Shown one piece after another: positions 11,701 through 22,900 of a stretch of 64,000 bases of DNA (positions are counted from its first letter, which is position 1; the number at the start of each line of letters is the position of its first letter). Under the pieces are notes generated by a model. That model had not been told where the DNA came from. It did not search any database and saw nothing but the letters and a program-made list of their open reading frames with translations. This DNA comes from Smittia aterrima (lineage: Eukaryota; Arthropoda; Insecta; Diptera; Chironomidae), in contig CP093830.1 in the NCBI GenBank assembly GCA_033063855.1, positions 4,960,854-5,024,853 of the forward strand. The letters run 5' to 3'. The translations under genes and the position numbers were made by a program.

Positions 11701-14700
11701 ACTGAGAGCAGAAGATACCGTCATAAAACAAGAAATCTCTAAAGGACTGCAGTCAAGATAAGACAATTTATTCCAAATGTAGATTTATAAGCTTTTTCCT
11801 TCTCTATCCATTTTCTTGGTTTTCGCAAAACGAGAATCCCGAATCCTCGCCATATATCGCCTTCCCCCAATGAAAGTTACAACTGAGAATAAGATTTATG
11901 TCGAATCTTCTTTCTCTCATCCGAGCCAAGAAAAAGGAAAAAGAGAAAACTTTCCTAAGCAAGCAGATAATTCGATTCACAGGGAAAAGTTTAAACGAAA
12001 TAAATTATGGGCGAGAATTCACATGCAAACAAAGAGATTAAAAAACTGCACACGCAATTTATTGGCCTCATAAAGAGCGTCGCAGTATCAAATGGAATTA
12101 TCACCAAGAATTTTCACGAGAATATCGCATCGGATATTTTACATATGTTTCATATCCCCGTGGGAGTGAAAAATTAAACTAGTAGCAACAACAATCTACA
12201 CGAGGAGGGTGAAGAGATTCTGAATCTAAATCGGAGCGAGGGTCGATAACAAAAGGCAGTGAGTGCAGTTATGTATGAAAAATTGTATTTATTAAGTCAG
12301 CAAGTCATTACAGTTAATCCCTTTAAGTGTAAATAATACGATATTTATGATTTCTCTCGTCGGCCTCATCCTACAATGCATGATGATTTTTTAAATGAAG
12401 GTTTGGTGGTGTGATTAACATTGCACTCTCCGTTGATCTTTGCTGGTGTCAAGAGGGAGAAAAAATCTTTTCGAATGTGAAAAGTTCTGAGTAAATAAAA
12501 TAATTCTACACGACTGACTCTCAATAGCGAGCAGTGTGCGGGTTCAAATGTTTTAATGGGCAAAAACGTGTGTCGCTGCTCATTTGTTAAACTAAATCTC
12601 TTTCGCTTTCTTAGCCAGAGATGGAATACAAAGTGAAACCCACTGCTTGGGTCATTTTTCTTGTTTCGGATCATTAATTTTAAAAACTCCATCATCATTG
12701 ACTTTTATCGATGAATTTCAATTCCTCAACCTTTTCTCTTTTTTGCTCATTGATTTTGTACGCGTCATAGAGCGATGACACTTTTGGCGGAAGAAAAGAC
12801 GGAAAAAGAAGAGATTCTTGATGAAGGTGGAAAATCGTCTTATTTATTCTGCCATCACCTTTGGAATCCATCTCCTCAATCATCATTATCACTTCGTGAA
12901 AGCGAGCGAGAAAGGGGCGAGGAGAGGGAAAACTCAGCATCATCAGATTCCCAACAGCCAAAGCTATGAAGACGGTGAAGAAGAACGAATTTAATCTGAA
13001 AACCGGAGATGAAAACTCCGGTAATATCCGCTTTGATTTTCCATTCTCAACCTTTTTTTTCGAGTGTATTCGAATCTCGTGATTTGTTCGACGTTTTTCA
13101 GCGAAAAAGAGGAAATCAGTGGAAGGTGAAAAATTTCCAAAACTTTCGTCGAATTATTATTCGCAAAGTGACAAAACTTTCGATGCTCCCTCTCGATTAA
13201 TGATCAGCTCATTGAAGCTGTCTGTTGTCGTCCGGTTTAATTTGAAACTTTTTATCTCAGCATGTGCAATAAAGAACGTTCGTTTAATTTTAATTGTGAG
13301 CTTTTATTACACGTTTCTCGCAGCTCAGTTGACTCAAAAAAAAATCATAAAGCCACTCCGAAAAATATAAATTATCATAATTTGACTCAGATAAAAAAGT
13401 CCTCAAAAAATAATAAAAAAAAACTCTCATAAACTTTTTTTTGGTGCTTCATGCAAGGAGACCGCGGTTCATTCTCAGGTAATTTTTGTGTTTTTTAATG
13501 ATCTGATAATTCGCCTGCTAATGATAAAAGTTTGTGCAATAATTCTGTTTCACCTTCAACAGCAAGAAATGGTTTTGGACTTAGCTTGCAGCTGTCTAAG
13601 GATTTACGATCAGAAAATGGTTTTAAAGATTGAAAACTAAACTTTTCCTTTAAAGCCAAAGTTGAGTTTAAACTCTTTGCCATCTCAGACGCATCAGCGA
13701 ATCTCTAAAGCCTCATCTTCAACAGGGTTACACTCGTTTTTTATCTGTCGAGAAGGCAAAAAATAATTTATGCTCTTAGAAGGCAGAAAAATCCTCGGAA
13801 AAGTATTTTTTCCTCGCTGCTTTCATTCTCTTCTTTTTTTTCGGGGTGGAAATGAAAATATTTAAAAAGTCGACATAGTAAATCAAACGAGATAAGATCA
13901 CGAATTATGTTTTATTTGTGTGTATGTGAGAGAGAGAAAATCTCTGAAGAGGCTTGGAGATGAGTAGAGAGGGAGTCGGAAGGAAGATGAGGTGGCCATA
14001 TCCATTTTTCCCTTTGCGATTCATTGTGTTCGGGCCCCATAAATCTCAGTGGAAGCTTCAAGCTTCACGAATACATGCAGCCAACAATCAAGGGGATCAC
14101 ATGTTACTTTCACGAGGAAAATTTATGGCCTTTCTTCTTGATGTTTTCTTTTTTTTTCCTCCGACCGGAGAATTGGAAGATGGCAGAGACAGTGGAAACT
14201 TTCGCTACGATTCTTTTGTGCCTGTCACGAAGGAAATCTTCATCTACACTTGAGGTTTCCACCATTTTCCCTCTCATCTCCATCGCCGCCCTCGCACACC
14301 GTGGAAAATTAAAATATTTTTCCATTTTATCTTCCCGCTTTTCTCTCTTTCATTTAGACATTTAAGCGAATGAAAAAACTTCTTTATGAATTATTGCAAA
14401 CATTTCGGAATTAATTTCTTTCTCTGGATTTCGAAGCGACCTGACAGATCACCCACGATGTTACCACATATCAATTACCGCACACGTACACGCAGCTTCA
14501 ATCTGTGACAAAGGATGATTTTCTATTCAATCTGCCGAAGCATAAATTGACTTCCATTTAATTAGGAAATCGTGCGTCGATCATAAAAATATCAGGTTTC
14601 AAGTCGCTTCCTCGTCGCGCGGGAACATCGAAGCGAGCATAAAATTAAAAAGAAATTTTGCCATAAAACGTGAAAGAGTGAGTGAGGGAGAAAAAAATCT

Positions 14701-16607
14701 GCAAAGACACATAAAAATAAACCGTCATAAAAAGCGATACCGAGGCGAGCATAAATTTTTATGACGACAACGACGACGATGCTCTCCGTAGCACAAATAG
14801 GGACGTAAATAGTTTGTAATTTTATTTCCTGCTTGTGTGTCGTCTCGCAAGTCTTTTTTAAATACCAGTCACGTGTCGTATCCTATCATGACCACACGCA
14901 TTGTGCAATTTAGCAGAAAACTCGAAGTCGACAGAGACTGAAAGGGCGAAGTGTGATGCTGCTTTCTTTTTAAGGGAAAATCGGATTATTAAAAATGATT
15001 TTATCATCATTCAACTGCAATTTTTATGCCTCGCTCGGAACACTTCTTGCACTCATTTAGGCGATTAAAGTGGCTGCGCTATTTATTCTCTTATCGTCGA
15101 GCACACATCAATGAATCTGAATCTGTGCGGCAACTAATTTTCCCAACGCTCACCAAAAGTGAGAGGCGGAGGGGTTGCAGAAATTTGTTTAAAGGATTTT
15201 CCTTCATCAACGTTCACTCCGAAGTGTTGTCTGAGGGTTGAGTCTTCCTTCCGCTTGTTGTTGTACAGCATGTAGAGAGCGAACCCCTTCCTCTCCGACC
15301 AATCATCCTTCGCTTTGAATTTATAACTTCCAACAAATTGGCTTTTGTCTCTCAAACGTGTGCTCGCGTAACCTGATACTTATGAATGCTTCTGTTCACA
15401 CAAATATTTCTTTTCGCTCGTTCGATGAGATCATTGGAATACTTTTACGATTCATCGCAAAGACGACTTTTGTTTCCATTTCGATAAAAGTTAAAGCTTT
15501 TCTTTCCACTTTAAAGATGTTGAAATTTGTTAATGTTTGCGCTCTGCGAATGGATTGATTCTTATCGTGTTAACCACTCTCATCTTCCATGTAGCTCCCG
15601 AACGATATGAGATCGCGCTCATCAGTTTTCGTAGGCAAACACGAGAGTGCGGCATGTTAACGAGCTTTGTATTGTGGCAGTTAAGGTGATGCTAATTTAA
15701 ATGTTATTAGCATTTTTTTTTTGTGTTGTCGAGAAAAAGGAGGCGGCCATATCGCGACGATGCAGATCTTTAATCTCTAGCTACCAACAAAATTGATATC
15801 GCTTTCGAATCACATTACGGTTCATGCTGAACATTGACATTCCCTTGCTTCACTCCTCTAACAATGATTTGTTTAGGCATTTTATGATGCGCGTGATGTC
15901 ATAAATCACGATTACTCTCGATAAGAAATCCGTTGTGATTTATTCGTTGCTCGGAAAAAAATTCCTTCGTTCGCTTCAGTTTGAAAATTTTACAAGTTTC
16001 GAGATTAAGCAATTTTTGATTTGAAGTCGAAAAACTCGTCAGGACAGATTGGCGATTAGAATGCGGGTCGTTAAGTCTTAATTGGATGTTTGCTTTAAAC
16101 AAATATCGCCTCAGAGTTGAGTCGTGTTCCGTCATCTTGCGAATTCTAATTTTGTTTGCGGCTCGGGATAAAATGGGATTTTTTGATCTTGTTTTATTAC
16201 GCTGAAAGCCATAAAATGCGAAAAAAGCATAAAACATAAAATTATTACAGAAACAAGATATGACGACGGGCTTGAAATTTGATGCCTTGAGGAGTCAAAG
16301 GAGTCGCTCTAAGATAAAACCGCTAACGCTTTGGTTCGACAACATTTTGTTGAAGACACTGAACAGCAAACTTTTTCTTAATTCCGTTCACTCGATACGA
16401 GTTTTATAGCCGCACAAGGAATTTTCCCGAGCAGTAAAATTTTTGATTAAAACTGAATAAATTTTATGGATGCACAAGAGAAAACTTTTATTGTTCTTGT
16501 TGTCTTGTTTTAGTAAATTCCTTGAAGCGCTTCGACTAGAAACTTTGTGGGTAAAGTTCGAAAGGAAACTTATGAAGAAAGTTTGCTTGGAAAAGTGACT
16601 TGGCGAG
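8733..16607. other. 7.9-kb gene-poor stretch
   Basis: No open frame here has a recognisable domain, a signal peptide followed by consistent downstream exons, or matching splice phases. Frames such as those at 8773-9174, 12366-12961 and 14024-14365 are low-complexity and lie over GA- or CT-rich sequence. I found no RNA gene. The stretch is probably regulatory or intronic; nothing can be named. Confidence 0.55.
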
Positions 16608-16905
16608 CTAGAGAAAAGCGAAAATTTTCACAAGCCACAAGCTCAAGAAACCTGCTCCGCCCATGAATTCATCGAAAAGTTTCATTCGGTCTGATTCGGG
16701 TAAGATCATCGTTTCGGTTTTGTTCTCTTTAACATTCAAAGCAAACAAAAGATTTGACTGTTCTGTGACTGGTGTCCACGTGATGTTCATTGAGATGATA
16801 CTCGGTTTTCCTGTTAAAGCAAAGTTTGTCATGAACCTGACCATCACGTCGAAAAGTTGAGAAGCTTCATAGCTCAATTGATTTCTCGAAGGATTATGAA
16901 TAGTT
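16608..16905 (-). pseudogene. Orphan terminal exon of a type-B carboxylesterase
   Basis: On the minus strand a good acceptor (tttttttag) is followed by a 99-codon frame beginning TIHNPSRNQLSYEASQLFD and continuing MVRFMTNFALTGKPS, WTPV and ESDRMKLFDEF. This is the C-terminal end of insect carboxylesterases, where a Met-x-x-x-Trp/Phe-Thr-Asn-Phe-Ala-x-Thr-Gly-Asn-Pro stretch precedes Trp-x-Pro. The frame ends at TAG (16608-16610) and the exon starts with one base of a split codon. No exon carrying GESAG, the oxyanion hole or the HADE-type His region is visible in the 3 kb upstream, before the next gene at 19.9 kb. It is either the last exon of a gene with a very long intron or, more likely, a broken remnant. 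The family name is fairly secure; whether it is expressed is unknown. Confidence 0.55.
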
Positions 16906-19900
16906 CTAAAAAAAGTTTCGTAGTTCGACTATGCGATGACTCAATCAGAGAAATCAGCAAAGTAATTTTAATTAAAAGCTTTAACATTTTGAACAGAAGC
17001 AGAGACAAGACTGGCGAGGGAAAAAAAACATTTTCACATTTATATTTACAACCTGATCTTATCTCTTTATCTTCTGGTTTTATCAAATGAAAGGAGCTTA
17101 CAGTGATAAAATAAAATCCCGACTGACTCGCGTTTGTCTATGAAATATGGCATTTAGTCAAATCTTTCAAAAAAGAAATTTCTTCTTACGTTAATTACGA
17201 AGGATTCGCGAAATTTTCATGATTTGATAAGAATTTGAAAGGAAGAATGTTTGGAAGGATTAAAGGGATAACAATTTTTTAAATATTGAATTAAACTTTG
17301 AAAGTGATGTCTTTTAAAAAAAAGTCGAATCGAGATTGAAGTTAACTTTTCAACAAGGAAAACTAAATTCGCCCGGAGCTTCTTTCTTCTGAAAAGTTCA
17401 CATTTGCTTGATCTCTCGGAATACGTTCAAACACTTTCGAATGAGAACCTAAGCACAACAATCGGTAACCGATTAAAATGAAATTTATAAAGTTTCCACT
17501 TAGCTTCGCTGAGCATTGACTTAACTTCCAAGCACGCCAAGCATTATCAATTTGCAGCAAACACGATTTCGATATTAAATGAAAGGAGTTCTTCGTGCCG
17601 TGGTTTATTGTGCTCGAGATTTCTCTCCAGCAATAAAGATTTTTCAGCGTTAAACAAGCGAACATGTGAATCATTTCTCAAAGTAACGCCTTGGAAATGA
17701 TAAAATAAATTTCGCGACTTTATCGCGATTTTTTCGCCATTTCGCTTTTAAGTATTAAAATCCACATCGATTCACTATTTATTGTTTCGCAATTTAAAAA
17801 ATCTTTCAAGCTTGCACATACCAAAAAGTGGAAACAGCATCTTACGAGATAACTCTCGCCATTCAATTGAATCGCCTTAGCATTAATAAAATTCCTCAAA
17901 CACAACGGCAACAAATTAAGATGAAGCATTTTTGCGCGCTGCTTAAGCGAAAGAATCTCTTTGTGGTTAAAAACCGATTTGAATGTGCATCTTGAGCAAT
18001 AATTTATGTCGGTAACAATTTTTCACTTCAGGGCTCGAGGAGGATTTGCTCTCTCGCTCTGGTTGCACCACGAAAAAAGATTTTTCATTTTGCGATATTT
18101 AGCTTGGCAGTTAAATATTTTTTTAACTGCAATTTCGAGAGTTATGAGAATTTATGATCTACAAACTTAAATTATCCCATAATGTTCCCTCCCGTAGTCC
18201 GAAGAGAGATTCGATTAAACGCTCTTATTGAAGCTAATTTAATTTAATTGCCTGCAAGAATTACATCGTTTCACATCAACATCTTGTTTCAATAAGAAAT
18301 TCTCCATGCTTGAGCGATGTGCGCGCGAGAAAAATGTTGGAAGAAAGTCTCTCGAAACGAGATGCAAAACGTGATTCTGATCAATATTTCATAAAATGCA
18401 CAACATTACAAGCTGCATAAGAGTGGAAAGCGGAGCAGAAGAATGAAAAAATAACAACATAACAGCACGCCCCCTTTTTTCTTGAGGAGAAGGCAACGCA
18501 ATTTTCAAAGTCTTTAATCCGCGTTTTCGTTATTATGGTTTATGGCTCAAATCGCCAAAGGTTTCTTGTGATGGAGAAGACGATCACAAAACAAGCGAAC
18601 GCTTGCAGTAATGCAACGTGAAAATAAGCAAGCGAAGTGAACAATATTATTATTTTCGATAACCAGCGAGAGAGACCGCGAGACCAAGAGGCGAAAAAGA
18701 AATGAATCGGGGGCTGGTCCGGAACAAGAAGAAGAAACCATGCAAAATAAATGAAACGTAAAGCTAAAGATGGAATATAAGTCGAGCGGAGCGAGAAGAT
18801 CAATTTGTAAGCGGCGAAGAAGAAGAAAACTGATCGAGCGAGCTCAAAGCCAGACACACAGTTTTATTAAGATTTATATTTTAATATTGAACATTTTCGC
18901 CAACCTCTTTTGATCGAAGAAGGAAAAAAATCGATTTGCTGCTATGGGAAATACGATTTGGCAGAGTTTTAAACGAGAGCGAGAAGCAAAGCATTGAATG
19001 CCTCGAAATGAACTTGAAACCCTGAAAAGATGCATCGAAGCTCGAATCTTAAACATTACACCTCTTTGGTTCTATCAGGTGATAATTATACATCAACGAG
19101 AGATGAGATGAGCTCTGGAAAGGAAAAAATCGTAATTTCAAGTGGGAGGGTAGAATTGTTGTTTGTAGCATCACAATCAATAATTGTTCGCAACAAAGTC
19201 AAGTTAGTTCCATTAAAAATGTTTATTTGACATGATTTTTTTAAGAATTCTCCAATGATCGGTTATATCACAACAAAAGAAAGCAAATCAAAACGCGATT
19301 CTAAAGCTCAACTAAACTAAAATTAAAAACAGAAGAGCGAGTCTGTTAATTGCAGTTTGCTGCGACATTTAAGTCCAGGAACATAAAAATGGCTCAAACA
19401 AATGATCGATTGATTGATTGATTAACGATATTGATTAAAAGTACTTGATTTGAGTATTCGAGCTGCTTCTTGTGACTATTTGTCTCTCTAAAAAGTGATT
19501 GAGACGACAAAAATGTTTTTTTTGTTTTATTAAAAAAGTTGTGCTTCTAAGTTTTCTTTTCTAAGTTTCCTTTGTGACATTCTAAGAATCGGGAAAAGAA
19601 AATTCCTCAAAAAAGTTTGATTTTCTTTTATGTTATTGCTACGAAAGTTTCTCGTCTATTTAGCTGTTCAACTTCACGTATTGTCTCATGCAAAAATTAA
19701 GTCTCAAGACTTCACAAAATTCCTGTCAGCAATCAATCTTGGTCAAAAGAACTCATTTTCACTTTTCGTTTTGCCAAAAAAACACCTTTTCATTATTACA
19801 AGTCCAAGAAAAATATTTGTTAAGTACATTTAATGCAAGAAACTCCTCAAAAATTTTGTTGGTCGATTTGGAGACGAGATGATTAGCTTTCGCATAAGCC

Positions 19901-19939
19901 CAGCTCGATTAGGGTCTCCATCCGACCGAACTCTAAATA
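16906..19939. other. 3.0-kb non-coding stretch
   Basis: No supported gene. I looked on the minus strand for further carboxylesterase exons to join the terminal exon at 16608-16905 and saw none. A (GATT)4 run lies at 19408-19423. The left-hand limit of the RCC1-repeat transcript (3' UTR) probably lies in the last few hundred bases, where TTTATT, the reverse of AATAAA, occurs near 19522. Confidence 0.55.
19408..19423. repeat. (GATT)4 microsatellite
   Basis: Four perfect GATT units in non-coding sequence; no further structure. Confidence 0.7.
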
Positions 19940-22900
19940 TCAATTAATATTCTCTGAATATTTAAGGATGTTTTGACACAAAGCACAGTGAAAGCTTGTC
20001 GAGATGGACTTGAAGATCGCTTCGATATCGTTACTGTCAAAGTAAGCAAAGTTCTCGTTATTGTTATACAAATGTTTGAACTTATCGAAAAGCTGCTTCT
20101 CCAAGCCGTTGGGCTGTGGATTGTTATTGTTGCCGCAGAAGTAAAGGATGAAAGCGAGTTGCAGAAAATAGTAATCGAGGTTGAAGAGGAAATATTTTTC
20201 CAGCTCGGCAACGTCCAACTTGTTCCGATTGAAATGAAGAAACACATCGTAGATGAAATATTTGATGTCGTCAGTGTGCATTGGGATAATGTTCGAGTCG
20301 GTCGTGAAATACTCGAAGATTTTAATCGAAACTGCTGCGTTTGTTCCGTCATTCTCGAGAGCCATCTTGAAAGCTTCAATGTAATTGTAGTTCAACATTA
20401 AAGAACGAATCTTGTACTCGCTGCTAACGATCTTCTCCACACACTTATCGTAGAAATGAGACGAATCGTACAATCCTTGGAACAGAAACAGACAGTAATG
20501 AATATAATCATTCGATCGTGTTGCTTGCTGTCTGCTTTCTTCTCCCGACTCATCCGACTTATGTGAAGCTGAAGATGCGGTCGAAGCGATGCTCGAAATT
20601 GATGAGAACGATGGATTTCTGTTGTTGTTCAGAATGTGATCGTCGATCAAATGAATATTTTCCTTCCGCATTGACTTGCTAATGCTGCTCTCAATGAGAC
20701 AACTACGCTTGAACTTGGGAAGGTTCTTCAAATGGCTAATGGGCTGATTAGAAGAGAAATTGATGACAGGAGATAAAGCAGTTGGAGGAACTTTTACCGG
20801 AACTGGTGAGTGAAGGTACATGCTGCTCTCGGGAATACGAAAAACTCTCTTCGAAGATTTAAATCGGATGAGTTTTCCAGCGCCCATTTGTTTATCCACT
20901 ACATTCTCAACTCCACATTGACCATTGTTGTTGTTTCCAAAGGACTTAAGCTCATTTTGGTTTGTGATAACCAAAGTGAAGTCAGCACCGCATTCAACAT
21001 ATTTCACATCGTCCAGCGTCACATGTTGCGTCGGAGACGACAGATCTGGTTTAACATTTTCCTTTCCTAATTGTTTCTCGATATTCTTTCCCCACATGAA
21101 GAGAGTCGAATTGGTTGTGATGAGAGCGTAGTGATAGATTCCACTTGAAATGAGAATAATGTCGCCATCCAATTCACTTGTGTCGATCTCAGATTTAAAC
21201 AAGTGTCCGCTGTACTCTTCCAAAGAATTGCTTGGATCTTCAACAGTTTCCTCTGTTTTCGGTTTAACAGGAACTGGTGAGTTCTCAAGATTTGGACATT
21301 CATCGATTTTAATTTCAGGGACGTTTGTAGCTTTAACTTCCTGCTCACTCGTTTCTACTTCATTCTCGATTTTTACATTTTCATCACCGTTTGTCTTTGC
21401 AACATCTTCTGATGGTCCCGAATCGTCTTTCGTGTCCTGCATAGAATCCTTTAATTTTTGATTTGCCTTCGCACGTTTCTTCGTTTGATTTATGATTCTC
21501 AGTTCAGGCGGACTCAGTCCCCAAGTCATCAACTTGTTTGATTCGGTGATCACAAAGTTGACAAAGTATTGAGTGTGAATCAATCGAATATTTTCTTCGA
21601 ATTTGATCATCAGAGGCACTGTACTGATTGAGAAATCCTTTTTAGAGTCAGTACTTTCAGATCCGAATCCAATTCCCAATTGTCCATAATGATTGGATCC
21701 AAATACGTATAAACAAGTGTTCAAGTTGTTGATCTTCTCATTTGTGAGCACCATTGTGTGTGCTTGTGCCAAAGCGATTTGCTTGATCTTTTTGTCTCTG
21801 AAGAACTCGACAACTTTTGGTTCTCGAACGTTTTTGATATCACCATGACCAAGTTGTCCATAAATATTCCATCCCCACGTGTAAAGCAATCCATCAGCGA
21901 CAACTGCATTATGATGCTGTCCAGCACAAATTTGTGTGATCGTCTTATTATCAAGAGATTTGACCAGCATTGGCTGCAAAGCTACGTTTAAGTTCCTGTC
22001 GATTCCAAGTTGTCCGAGTTGATTTGAGCCCATCGTGTAAAGTCCGTTACTTGTTAGGAACATCGTGTGAGAGCGACCACAATGGACAGAGAGAACTTCC
22101 AGGTTGATATCCTTGAAGAAGTCAACACGAGTTGGCATGATATCGCCTTCTGTTGCATCTAAGATGAGTTTCGATTAAAATTTGATGGAATAAGAAATAG
22201 TTTTATCGACTTACCAGATTGTAAAACATTTCTATTCATTGCACAGTTCACGTCAGTTCGTCCCCATAAGTAAACTGATCCATCGATTATGCATCCAGCG
22301 TTACTGAAACCAGCTGTTATTGGCGAGTAGTTAACTAACTTGACGTAGTTCTGACGCTCCTCGCTATTGATACGAAAGATATTCAGAGAGTTTAAGAAAC
22401 TGTCTTTGTGCTTTAGGACACGTTGAAGCTTGATTAGTACAAGGATGTAGGTTTCAATCAGTGTCTTGCAGAAGTCAAGGAATTTCTAAAATTAAGTTCA
22501 ATTAAGAAAAATTTCAAATCATCGAAAAAAAATTTCTTACATTTTCAATATCCTTGCTGTTATTTTGATTCTTAACTTTGAATAAAATCGGTCGATAGAT
22601 CGGGTCGAAAGGATCAAGCTGTTTCATCAAACGCTGTAAAAGAAAAGAATTTAGTTTAAGTCAATTCATTCACGATCAAACTTACCTCTAACAAGACTTC
22701 ATCAAATTTGTCCAAATGTGTTCGAATGAACTCGAAATAGTCAAGGCCAAAGTTCTGCAGGTAAATTATGGTCTCCATGAAGATTTCGTCAGACAAGTTG
22801 TAAGTAAAGACTTTGACTTCATTCGAAATATCTAAAATAAGAAAAGATTCGAATCATTGCGTAATTTCTATAGTTCAATGAACTCACCCAAAACATGATC

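Noticed and set aside
16874..17086. Frame upstream of the carboxylesterase exon considered as its missing partner
   Set aside because: Its residues (IKPEDKEIRSG and beyond) do not fit the esterase fold, and no donor in the right phase was found.
19973..20401. 142-residue plus-strand frame rich in Val and Glu
   Set aside because: It is the mirror of the RCC1-repeat gene's last exon; no independent start context or domain.
20810..21461. Several other frames overlapping the RCC1-repeat gene on both strands
   Set aside because: Shadows of the long coding exon, which has RCC1 motifs and consistent splice phases.
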